NCBI GenBank assembly: GCA_017353855.1
Contig: JAFMSA010000054.1
Span: 1-12,677 of the forward strand
Direction of reading: 5' to 3'
DNA from: Alphaproteobacteria bacterium
GTDB lineage: Bacteria > Pseudomonadota > Alphaproteobacteria > ATCC43930 > CGMCC-115725
Length of the DNA: 12,677 nt
The notes beneath the pieces were generated by a model. It searched no databases. It was not told where the DNA came from and saw nothing but the letters and a program-made list of their open reading frames with translations. This document shows, piece by piece, positions 1-6,300 of this stretch (positions within the stretch are counted from its first letter, which is position 1; every line of letters begins with the position of its first letter). The position numbers were made by a program, and so were the translations under genes.

Positions 1-330
1 ATCAGGGGATTGCGAGCGAGCAAGGCGACATCGCCGGATGGATCGCGCTTCGACACAGCACCAGGCGGCAGTCGAGGCCGTCGCGTTCTGTTCCGATAGT
101 CAGCTGGACTGTGAGCCAGCTGACGCTTCTGGGGCGACGCGCTGCTGATCTGTTCAACCAGGGGCCTCCAGCCATGGCAGCGGGCGCCTAGCGCGAGCAG
201 CTCGTCTCTTGCAGTTGCAGCCTGGACTAGCCCCAGCTGCTGGGGAACCTCTGATTGAAAATGCTTGCTCGAACTGCTTGACTCTTTTGGGCTCTTCTTT
301 TCCTAGTGCCGCGACCCCATATCACGGTGT
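1..330. other. Left edge, no gene assigned
   Basis: I see no gene I can support here. On the + strand one frame is open from base 3 to a TAG at 189-191, about 62 codons, and could be the C-terminal end of a gene that starts before the window. Its translation is arginine-rich and matches nothing I recognise. The other two + frames are closed within about 160 bases. No tRNA-like cloverleaf or convincing terminator was noticed. Confidence 0.3.
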
Positions 331-543
331 ATGACGCACTTTGATCTGACCGACATCGAAGCCGAGACCCTGGTCCACGAACTTGCCGGCACCATCGATA
401 GCGCCCGCTATCCGTTATCGCCTCGCATTCAGACACTAAGAGCCATACTCAGCAAACTCCGGCCCGAGCCTGTCGTGGCGTCGCCATCGCCACCGAAATA
501 TTACGAGCCACCGTCGCGAGGTCGGTATCGGCGGCGTGGATAG
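331..543 (+). CDS. Small conserved hypothetical protein, proline-rich basic C-terminus
   Basis: The 70-residue product has an acidic N-terminal helix (MTHFDLTDIEAE), then a stretch around residues 27-46 of the form YPLSPRI-x-TLRAI-x-x-KLRPEP, then a proline-rich segment, and ends in the basic tail GRYRRRG. I recall very similar short proteins (SPRI-x-TL...RPEP...PP...RRR) as common, uncharacterised, often multi-copy genes in Bradyrhizobium and Rhodopseudomonas. That memory, rather than a motif of known function, is why I call it real. There are no membrane segments, signal peptide or cysteines. The basic tail could contact nucleic acid, but this is a guess. The ATG has only a weak upstream ribosome site. 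It stands alone with no operon partner; flanking DNA is non-coding as far as I can see. Function unknown. Confidence 0.72.
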   Translation: MTHFDLTDIEAETLVHELAGTIDSARYPLSPRIQTLRAILSKLRPEPVVASPSPPKYYEPPSRGRYRRRG

Positions 544-1470
544 GTGAGGTTTTCAACTTCAGTTCTAGTAAAGAACGTCCCCTATTACTTTTTTGGTCAA
601 CCGAGAGACAGCGCCGAGGTGAAGCTCTGAGCGGATCCTCATCTTAACAGGACCGCCATTATCCTCGTGCCCAGCGTCGGCGATGTCCTAGCGCATCGGT
701 CGGACGCCTATCCCATTTGCCAAAGCTCTCAATTTTTCCGGCCCCCCCGCCACACTCCCTGTCCACCGAGTTCGGGTGCCGCAGTCGGTGCTGCTACACA
801 TTATCCGTACCCGACGGCCCCCCACCTACGTTTGGTTTAGAGATTAGAGCTATTTATTACCCGGCGACACCCCGACAGTACGCCAGCAATGGGGAGTGGA
901 GCTAGTCGAGCACCGATCTCATTCTCCAACGGTTAACGAATGTCGCACAGGCCAGTTCTCCATTCCTCGACGCGCGGGCCGCGACCAAATGCAGTGCCGA
1001 AGCTGTGCGTCGAGACCGCGAGGCAGTTTTCATTACCCATCATTCGCAGCCTTGGGCTCTGGATCTCTCGGCCTGATCCGATGAGGAGCGCACAATGGCC
1101 AACAACTCTGTTGCAGCAACCTTTGCGGAGGACGGGTCAGGCCGGCGCACCCCGACAGCCTGGCCGTGAAAATCCGACAAAGAACCGATGATGCTGAGCC
1201 GAATCGGCAATAAGCGAATTTTCGCTTTTCTATCGAGTTCCACTATCACCGGGGCCGCCCCGCAGAAAGCGATTTCGGCGATGGCCGGCGAGCAGCTTGA
1301 GTAGCCATTGTCGGGGAACCTCAGAGCCGTGGCCGTGATTACACTGCTCCGCTTCGTCGAGGAAAGATCGTCCAGCGTGAGAAGGAAACCCACTCTATCC
1401 ATGGTTTCGCGGAGACGGCGCCAAGATCGCGCGAGATCCGCAACTCCTTCCGGCTCGCGGATATATTTCA
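544..1470. other. Gene-poor stretch, nothing convincing
   Basis: This stretch of about 930 bases has short open frames on both strands, but none has a good ribosome site, a recognisable domain or consistent codon use. The longest is on the - strand, from an ATG at 1504 to a stop at 1040 (154 residues). It overlaps the 3' end of the exported protein gene by 34 bases, and its codons at the third position are mixed rather than GC-biased. It may be an old gene fragment or chance. Local composition is patchy, with AT-rich patches such as 570-600 and 835-862. I see no tandem repeats or CRISPR-like spacing. Confidence 0.4.
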
Positions 1471-1965
1471 CTAAAACGGAAGACGGGACTCTATTTTCGC
1501 ACACTTGTCATTAGCAGGGGTGATTGGGAATTGCTGTCCACAACGGATTAGACATTGATAATAACTGACTGGATCGCGCGCATCACATCCCTTGCTACAC
1601 TTTTTATTGCGGCCAGCGCGGCGCCATGCGGCCTCTGAATCTTCTCTACCCTTTGCGATCGGCGCGGCCAGCGGCTTCTTTTCGTTGAAATGATCGTCTT
1701 GAGGCAAGAGCCCGCGCGCATGCAGGTATTGGTTTATGCGGTGAACCCTGTCCTGAGCAATCTCGAGTAAGTTTGGTCCGCCTGGGGTTTCAAGATCTGT
1801 ACGATGCCGCTCAAGCGCGTTCAATGCTACGCCTAGGCAATATGCCGCGGTCAAATCCAAGTCATTTGGCAAGGCATCGGCGTTCCTGTATGGAAGCGCA
1901 ACAATAATCACCGGTACGAGCAACAAAACCAACAAGTACTGCGTTTCATATTTTTTGGTTATCAC
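1471..1965 (-). CDS. Exported cysteine-containing hypothetical protein
   Basis: With a GTG start at 1965 the product is 164 residues. It has a short basic start (MITKKY), a strong hydrophobic core at residues 10-25 and a possible signal-peptidase site after ADA (29-31), so it is probably exported to the periplasm or anchored in the membrane. The mature part begins with a helix containing AYCLGVALNALERH. It later has two C-x(3)-C pairs (CSKGC and CLIRC) and a last Cys near the C-terminus, which would suit disulfides in the periplasm. I chose GTG 1965 because GGGGGAG lies seven bases upstream and because it gives a clean signal peptide. A longer frame from ATG 2052 would bury the signal sequence behind an arginine-rich extension. 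I do not recognise the family. Third-position GC is lower than in the genes after 2948, suggesting different ancestry. It appears monocistronic. Confidence 0.6.
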   Translation of the reverse strand: MITKKYETQYLLVLLLVPVIIVALPYRNADALPNDLDLTAAYCLGVALNALERHRTDLETPGGPNLLEIAQDRVHRINQYLHARGLLPQDDHFNEKKPLAAPIAKGREDSEAAWRRAGRNKKCSKGCDARDPVSYYQCLIRCGQQFPITPANDKCAKIESRLPF

Positions 1966-2436
1966 TCCTATTCTCCCCCGCCGCGGTTTCCACCTATAAC
2001 GTATGCGTGTATACACGAGAGAAGCCTTCTCTCTCACTCCTTGAGACGCCATCGCCTGCCCCGCGAGCCGTCGGGCTGGATAATCCCCTTGGTAACGATT
2101 GGCAACTTGAGGCGAGGCACCGCTCTTTGATGGGCTACCAGGGCCAGCCGTGGTCCTTCGCGTGGGGCTTTATCTCGGAGACAGGGAACGGCCCGTGGGC
2201 GAGCAGCGCCACCAGCCACTGTTCGGGATCGGCGCGGCCGCGGGCATGGCCAGGCTGTTCCCCTTCATCCGCGGTTGGAAAATCAGCGCCAAACGTAAGC
2301 GAGACAGAAGGCCGGCGGCGTTGCTTCGCAATATCGCACCCAGAACAACTCGGCGTGCCCGCGACAATATGCGCGCATAGTACCAGTAGGAAGGCCAAGA
2401 AATCGGATTGCCCATCCTACGCGCGCTCCGTGATGG
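1966..2436. other. Intergenic or decayed DNA, no gene assigned
   Basis: Several overlapping open frames run through this stretch on both strands. The longest, on the + strand, spans 2007-2708. Its translation has irregular composition rich in Ser, Arg and Cys, lacks any recognisable domain and runs into the transposase remnant. On the - strand, 2135-2398 begins with a short hydrophobic stretch (MAFLLVLCAHIVAG) but continues as low-complexity sequence without a family match. I take the region as non-coding or as decayed mobile DNA upstream of the IS630 fragment. Confidence 0.35.
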
Positions 2437-2940
2437 GTGCCGCGTGTCGCCGAGGTCTGTCACGTCAGCAGCCGCAAATCCTGGCGCTGGCGTTTGCGGT
2501 TTTACGATCGCGTCAGGCGAGGGGTGTCTGCGGCGTGCGAAGGGCCCTGCGTATCCGCGATCAAACGGGCGGAGTTGGAAAGCAGCTCTTTCCGGCCGGG
2601 CCCCGCACTCAGCGAAAATTCTCTGCGCCTCTTGGTTTGAGCGGTCCCACCTGTCGCGCTCGAGTTGTCCCGGGACAAAGAATTCGAGGCCAAGCTCTGG
2701 GAATGTGATCGGGCTCTATCTCAATCCGGCTCGGAAGGCTCTGGTTCGGTGCTGCGATGAGAATCGCACTGCCAGGCGCCGGAGCGCACGCAGGCCTGTT
2801 TGCCCCGGGCATCGGCCACGCCAGCTTCAAAACCCACGACGAGATCCGCCATGGAGCGATCACCCTGCTCGCGGCGCTGAATTATCTGGATGGCAAGCGG
2901 ACTACCCGCATCTCAACGGGGCACCGTCACCGCGCTTCTA
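2437..2940 (+). pseudogene. IS630-family transposase remnant, frameshifted
   Basis: Pieces of an IS630-type DDE transposase can be read on the + strand in three successive frames. Frame one holds WRWRLRF (about 2480-2500), like the helix-turn-helix end of these proteins. After a TGA at 2638-2640 it holds LSRDKEFEAKLWE from 2665. The next frame holds VIGLYLNP then KALVRCCDE (2705-2761), corresponding to the start of the catalytic domain with its first aspartate. The third frame holds PGIGH, KTHDEIRHG and AALNYLDGK up to about 2935. The order of these motifs matches intact relatives I remember from rhizobia (VVGLYLNPPEKALVLC-DEK ... KTHDYIRHGTITLFAALNYLDGK). The frame changes, the stop and the loss of everything after the NYLDGK strand mean it cannot make transposase. 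The 5' limit is uncertain, and only 2665-2935 is firmly recognisable. It ends against the 3' end of the DUF445 gene; I found no terminal inverted repeats. Confidence 0.68.
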
Positions 2941-2947
2941 AGGTGTT

Positions 2948-4192
2948 TCAGTCGACAATGGCTGACAGTAAGTATAAAAAACAACCGACGAGACCGCCTA
3001 CCAGGGTTCCGTTAATGCGGATGTATTGCAGGTCGCGGCCGACGACCAGCTCGAGGCGGTCGGTGAAGCTCTGCGTGTCCCACTGCCGGACCACTTCGAC
3101 GATGAACTGCGCCAGTTTGGCACGCCAGGGAATGACCCGTATCGCCAGCGCTTCGATCGTCCGATTGAGCCGGCCGCGCATGCCGGGCTCGGCGAGCAGG
3201 GTTTGACCGAGTGAGCGAACTGCAGCCGAGGTGGTTTGTCGGATTCGCGAGCTTGGCGAGGCAAGGTCAGTCCGCAACGCGTGGTCCAATGCATCCCAAG
3301 TCGAGCTGAGCCATGCTCTCACTTCGACATCTTCAAGAAGCTGCAGTTTGGCTTCCTCGATACGCGCCCGATATTCGGGCGAGGTAGACAACTCCTGCGC
3401 GAGGTGCTCGATCGCGCGCAGCAGGTTCTGGCGCGCGACGGTTCCGGGCTCACGCAGACTGGAAATAATTTCTTTAACGCCGCCAACGATCACCCTTGCG
3501 ATCTGCCGGTTGACCGCCTTCGGAATCCACCAGCGGCGGCGCTGCATTTCCGCCGCCGCGTAGAGCTCGTCCTCCCGGTTCGTGAGAAACTCGCGGCTGC
3601 CGTCCAGGAACCTGTCGATCACGCTTTCATGAAACCCGTTCGCCATCAGGATGGTGATTGCCCGTCCGAGGAGCGGGGCGAGATCGATCGTGGCGAGTTG
3701 CCTGACGAGCACGTCGCCGAGAAACTCGCGAACCTCCCGGTCTCCGACGGCGCGGAGCAGAGGCGGCATAATGCGCACGAGACGATCCGCCATCGCGTCG
3801 GCATTTGCCGGGCGGGAGAGCCAATCGGCGGCCGATCGGGCAACATCGATCGAACGCAGCTTCGCCCCGATCAGCTCGGGGGTCAGGAAATTGCGATCGA
3901 TAAAGGTGGCCAAGCCCTCGCCAATCCTCTCCTTGCTTCTTGGCAGGATCGCAGTATGCGGTATCGGCAAGCCGAGGGGCCGTCGGAAAAGAGCGGTGAC
4001 CGCGAACCAATCGGCGAGCGCCCCGACTACGGCCGCCTCGGCGGCCGCCCGGACGAGGAGTGTCCAGAAGCCCGGGTGCGGCACTGCGATCGTTGCGATA
4101 AACAGCGCAGCCATCAAGCTGAGCAGCGCGGTCGCGATAAGGCGATTGCGGCGAAGGGAGCGCCGTTGATAATTTTCCGTACTCGCCGACAT
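2948..4192 (-). CDS. DUF445-family membrane protein (YjiN-like)
   Basis: The 414-residue protein belongs to the DUF445 family (E. coli YjiN is a member), of unknown molecular function. The family hallmark is clear at residues 52-74: an EAAVVGALADWFAVTALF core followed by RRPLGLPIPHTAILP. A membrane segment lies at about 18-37, a second hydrophobic stretch at about 42-60, and a C-terminal membrane helix ends in GGLVGCFLYLLSAIVD. The long middle part is helical and charged, which fits a protein held in the inner membrane at both ends with a large soluble coiled domain. Length is typical for the family. The ATG at 4192 has only a weak upstream AGG. The gene is divergent from small protein A with 39 bases between the starts, so promoters for both genes must be packed there or lie inside the genes. 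Whether it works with the neighbouring pump is unknown. Confidence 0.9.
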   Translation of the reverse strand: MSASTENYQRRSLRRNRLIATALLSLMAALFIATIAVPHPGFWTLLVRAAAEAAVVGALADWFAVTALFRRPLGLPIPHTAILPRSKERIGEGLATFIDRNFLTPELIGAKLRSIDVARSAADWLSRPANADAMADRLVRIMPPLLRAVGDREVREFLGDVLVRQLATIDLAPLLGRAITILMANGFHESVIDRFLDGSREFLTNREDELYAAAEMQRRRWWIPKAVNRQIARVIVGGVKEIISSLREPGTVARQNLLRAIEHLAQELSTSPEYRARIEEAKLQLLEDVEVRAWLSSTWDALDHALRTDLASPSSRIRQTTSAAVRSLGQTLLAEPGMRGRLNRTIEALAIRVIPWRAKLAQFIVEVVRQWDTQSFTDRLELVVGRDLQYIRINGTLVGGLVGCFLYLLSAIVD

Positions 4193-4231
4193 GCAAGCCT
4201 GCGCTCGACCCGTAGGTTGAAGGAGGGATCA

Positions 4232-4540
4232 ATGGCCCTGATCGAGGACATGTTCAAAGGTAATCTTTTGGCAGGTCTGGCGGTGGGGGTCGGTGCCGTT
4301 CTGCTCGGACCCACCGTGATTGAGACGGTCGGCCGCGTATTGCGCCCGGCAGCCAGAACGGTTGTCAAGAGGGGTATGGTATTCTACCGCGAGACGTTGA
4401 GCGAGGTCGGCGAAACAGCGAGCGATCTCTTCGCCGAGGCTAGGGCGGAACTCGAACAGGCGAGGGAGCTTGGCGCGGAGGCCAGTGCGGTCGGTGCCGG
4501 GTGCCGGACAGATCCGAAGGAGCACATCGCCGCAGGCTGA
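4232..4540 (+). CDS. Small membrane-anchored protein A (DUF5132-like, PacL-type architecture)
   Basis: The 102-residue product has a short amphipathic start (MALIEDMFKG), a glycine-rich membrane segment at about 11-30 ending in GPTV, a conserved RPAARTVVKRG (38-48), Tyr52, and an acidic/alanine helix with LFAEARAELE (66-75). The C-terminal tail has one Cys and one His (GCRTDPKEH). Without gaps I count 44 identities to protein B in the first 74 residues. I recall this pattern as DUF5132. The layout (single N-terminal membrane helix followed by an Ala/Glu-rich cytosolic helix) resembles mycobacterial PacL (DUF1490) partners of P-type ATPases, so a helper role for the pump at 6297 is plausible but inferred. 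The ATG has AGGAGG five bases upstream (4221-4226). It is separated from gene B by 592 bases, so it may be a separate transcript, and it is divergent from the DUF445 gene. Confidence 0.82.
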   Translation: MALIEDMFKGNLLAGLAVGVGAVLLGPTVIETVGRVLRPAARTVVKRGMVFYRETLSEVGETASDLFAEARAELEQARELGAEASAVGAGCRTDPKEHIAAG

Positions 4541-4897
4541 GCGGTTCCGGGGCCGCCCATTTCAGGATGCACAAATCGCTCTGCGCGCGGGTCAGCCGCG
4601 ACCCCCTCATCCGGGGAGCCTCGAGCGGGCGTAGGGGATTGGAACTAGGGCAATGCGCGGACGCGGACGAGGGTTGCGTCGAGTGCCGCAAGACAGCTTC
4701 GACACTGCGCACGAGGCACGGCGCTTCTGAAACCGGTTGACGCAGGCAGGCCAACGCGCTGGGGCACCACGTTGCCCACCAACCAACAGTTTAATAAGGG
4801 GATAGCATAATCTTTTCGGTTAGATGCGCCGGGCGCTGCGACGTTTTGTTGAGGTTTTTGTTTGTTTAAAGTTTTGGAAGACATCATGAGTTGAGTT

Positions 4898-4913
4898 ATT
4901 ACAATATTGTGAT
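4898..4913. promoter_or_regulatory. Palindrome, possible operator
   Basis: The core ACAATATTGT (4901-4910) is a perfect ten-base palindrome. The flanks extend the symmetry to sixteen bases with one mismatched pair (ATT on the left, GAT on the right). It lies in the AT-rich part of the gap, about 220 bases before the start of gene B. The sequence does not match an FNR/FixK box (TTGAT-N4-ATCAA) or any metal-regulator site I know. A dimeric regulator could bind here, but position and symmetry are the only evidence. Confidence 0.25.
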
Positions 4914-4941
4914 CTCGACGATCCTTTCACACCGCAGGGCG

Positions 4942-4954
4942 GGTTGATTCAACC
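4942..4954. promoter_or_regulatory. Short perfect inverted repeat, possible operator
   Basis: GGTTGA and TCAACC are exact inverted repeats around a single central T. The centre lies about 42 bases (four helical turns) after the centre of the palindrome at 4898-4913, a spacing that would place two bound dimers on one face of the DNA. The half-site partly resembles the TTGA of FNR/FixK boxes, but the spacing is too short for that family. I treat it as a candidate only. Confidence 0.22.
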
Positions 4955-5132
4955 TTGTAACGCACACAGGGTCGAGCTGGAACAACAGGATGCTGCCGAT
5001 GTTTCTCGACGAGGCAATGTCGCCGCCTCCGTTAAAAAAATGTGACAATCCCTACGACACCCGCCATTCTGGGTTGTTAGTCCGTGGGAACACTCTTGGC
5101 GGGCGCCGCCTGAGAGACGACCGGAGGTGAAA

Positions 5133-5435
5133 ATGGCGTTGATAGACGACATGTTGAAAGGCGGTACGGTAACCGGGGTAGCCGTCGGTGCTGCCGCTCT
5201 GTTTCTGGCTCCAACCGTGTTTCCGACGGTCGGGCGAGCTCTGCGCCCCGCGGCCAAGACGGTTATCAAAGGCGGCATCATGCTCTATCGCGAGACCGTT
5301 AGCGCGATTGGCGAACTGACCACCGACCTCGTCGAGGAGGCCAGGCGCGAACTCCAAGACGGCGCCCCGCGGGCCGCGGCTGTCGCGCGTTCGACAGCCC
5401 CCACCCATCGCGAGAGCTCGCGCGAGAAGCATTGA
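5133..5435 (+). CDS. Small membrane-anchored protein B (paralogue of A)
   Basis: The 100-residue product follows the same plan as A: MALIDDMLKGG start, glycine/alanine-rich membrane segment at about 12-30, LRPAAKTVIKGG (37-48), YRET (52-55), and an acidic helix with DLVEEARREL (65-74). The tail differs from A and contains two histidines (PTHRESSREKH), without Cys and without a compact His/Asp metal motif. The ATG at 5133 has GGAGG five bases upstream (5123-5127). An in-frame GTG at 5127 lies inside that ribosome site and would spoil the alignment with A. It is the first gene of the packed run B-C-HMA2-ATPase, and its stop lies three bases before the start of C. Very likely a DUF5132-like inner-membrane protein; a role as a pump helper is inferred from linkage. 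Confidence 0.84.
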   Translation: MALIDDMLKGGTVTGVAVGAAALFLAPTVFPTVGRALRPAAKTVIKGGIMLYRETVSAIGELTTDLVEEARRELQDGAPRAAAVARSTAPTHRESSREKH

Positions 5436-5438
5436 GCG

Positions 5439-5798
5439 ATGGCCCAGCAGGAAACAGCCGCAGTGCAGCGCCGGCGCGGCCGTTTCGCCACGGTCGTGAC
5501 GGCATTGGTCGCAGGCTTCGCCGGCGGCCTGATGGCTCCGCTCGTCCTCCCGCGCTTGGAGCGCAATATTCGCCCGGCGACGAAGAGCCTGTTCAGGAAG
5601 GGTCTCGCGCTCTACGAACGGGGACGGGAGCGGGCGGCCGAAATCGGTGAGTTTGCCAGTGACATGATGGCCGAAGCTCGCGCCGAGTACGAGGCCGAGG
5701 CACCAATGCCTGCGGGCGAGGGCGATGCTGTCGCGGCGGACAAGCTCGCCAGACTGCACAACGGACAGGGCAAGGAGGCCGGCATACCGAATGGCTGA
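5439..5798 (+). CDS. Small membrane-anchored protein C (divergent paralogue of A and B)
   Basis: The 119-residue product has a longer basic cytosolic start (QRRRGRF, residues 10-16), one membrane segment at about 17-37 (ALVAGFAGGLMAPLVLP), then the family core RPATKSLFRKG (45-55), Tyr59, and an acidic helix ending SDMMAEARAEYE. Between the Tyr and the acidic helix it has three residues more than A and B. The tail is acidic then polar with a single His. It is less similar to A and B than they are to each other, suggesting an older duplication. The start lies three bases after the stop of B with only a weak ribosome site (GAGAAG), so translation probably depends on ribosomes finishing B. Its 3' end overlaps the start of the HMA2 gene by eight bases. 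Function is inferred with A and B. Confidence 0.82.
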   Translation: MAQQETAAVQRRRGRFATVVTALVAGFAGGLMAPLVLPRLERNIRPATKSLFRKGLALYERGRERAAEIGEFASDMMAEARAEYEAEAPMPAGEGDAVAADKLARLHNGQGKEAGIPNG

Positions 5799-6300
5799 AC
5801 CGCCGTCGGCCTGGATCAGTCATTTTACGAGCCGGCGGATGCGCATAAAGGTTCCGGAGAAACGCCGGGATGCAGCGTTTTTCGATGTCATCCGGAACCG
5901 GCTTGCCGGATGGGACAGCGTCGAACGCGTGGAGACCAATCCGCTGACAGCCAGCATTCTTGTCCACTTCTCTGACGCTGAGCGGCTCCTTCGGGAAGCG
6001 GCCGCGAAAAACGATTTCCTGGACGTCGAATTTGGCGTCATTACGCAGCCTGCGGAACCGGTCCTGACCGATGCGGCGGTACGCTCATTCATCACGGGCG
6101 ATCGCACGTTACGCGGCTGGACCCACAACGAGATCGACATGCGCAGTGTGGTGTTTGTGCTGTTGTTCGTCGGCGGCCTCTACCAGCTGTTACGCGGCCG
6201 ATTGTCCACACCTGCCCCGACCCTCTTGTGGTATGCCGGAAGCGTGCTTGGGCTGTGGCGCGAGCATCGGGCAGACCCCGCAGCGGAGGGGGCCGGGTGA
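5791..6300 (+). CDS. HMA2-like domain protein with two C-terminal membrane segments
   Basis: The 169-residue product begins with a ferredoxin-like domain of the HMA_2 type (residues 14-73): RRMRIKVPEKRR, a helix with FFDVIRNRLAGW, then VERVETNPLTASILVHF. This domain lacks the CxxC of classical heavy-metal-associated domains, as is usual for HMA_2. The C-terminal third has two predicted membrane segments (about 118-135 and 141-157), the first starting SVVFVLLFVGG. The ATG at 5791 is preceded by AAGGAGG at 5772-5778, a rather long spacing, and lies eight bases inside gene C. Its TGA overlaps the GTG start of the ATPase. In genomes I remember, such proteins sit beside cation ATPases, so it is probably an accessory subunit or ion-sensing partner. 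Direct metal binding is doubtful without cysteines. Confidence 0.8.
   Translation: MAEPPSAWISHFTSRRMRIKVPEKRRDAAFFDVIRNRLAGWDSVERVETNPLTASILVHFSDAERLLREAAAKNDFLDVEFGVITQPAEPVLTDAAVRSFITGDRTLRGWTHNEIDMRSVVFVLLFVGGLYQLLRGRLSTPAPTLLWYAGSVLGLWREHRADPAAEGAG
6285..6292 (+). promoter_or_regulatory. Ribosome binding site deciding the ATPase start
   Basis: GGAGG at 6285-6289 lies seven bases before the GTG at 6297. That GTG overlaps the TGA of the HMA2 gene (GTGA). The reading frame is open further upstream, to 6228, but only inside the HMA2 gene and without a comparable ribosome site. Confidence 0.7.

Larger units (their letters stand above)
4541..5132. other. 592-base gap between paralogues A and B
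   Basis: No gene is supported here. The first 200 bases continue at high GC, with only shadow frames. Around 4785-4915 the DNA turns AT-rich with runs of T (about 4849-4880), followed by two palindromes at 4898-4913 and 4942-4954, then a run of A at 5034-5041. AT-rich DNA with palindromes upstream of the operon that begins at 5133 suggests a control region, but I could not place a standard -35/-10 pair with good spacing. The gap could also be the scar of an insertion or deletion between duplicated genes. Confidence 0.45.

Noticed and set aside
1040..1504. Open frame of 154 codons on the - strand
   Set aside because: No recognisable domain, mixed third-position composition, overlap with the end of the exported protein gene and no ribosome site. 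Kept only as a remark in the description of the stretch.
2007..2708. Open frame of 233 codons on the + strand
   Set aside because: Ser/Arg/Cys-rich irregular translation with no domain; it runs through the transposase remnant in a frame that does not carry the transposase motifs for most of its length.
3236..4540. Long + strand frame of 434 codons ending with protein A
   Set aside because: The part before 4232 is the antisense shadow of the DUF445 gene. The strong ribosome site and the alignment with protein B fix the real start at 4232.
4541..4560. GC-rich hairpin after gene A as a terminator
   Set aside because: The stem GCGG/CCGC is short and imperfect and no T run follows, so it does not qualify as an intrinsic terminator.
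4944..4952. TTGATTCAA as a possible FNR/FixK box
   Set aside because: The two half-sites are one base apart, whereas FNR/FixK boxes need four bases between TTGAT and ATCAA.
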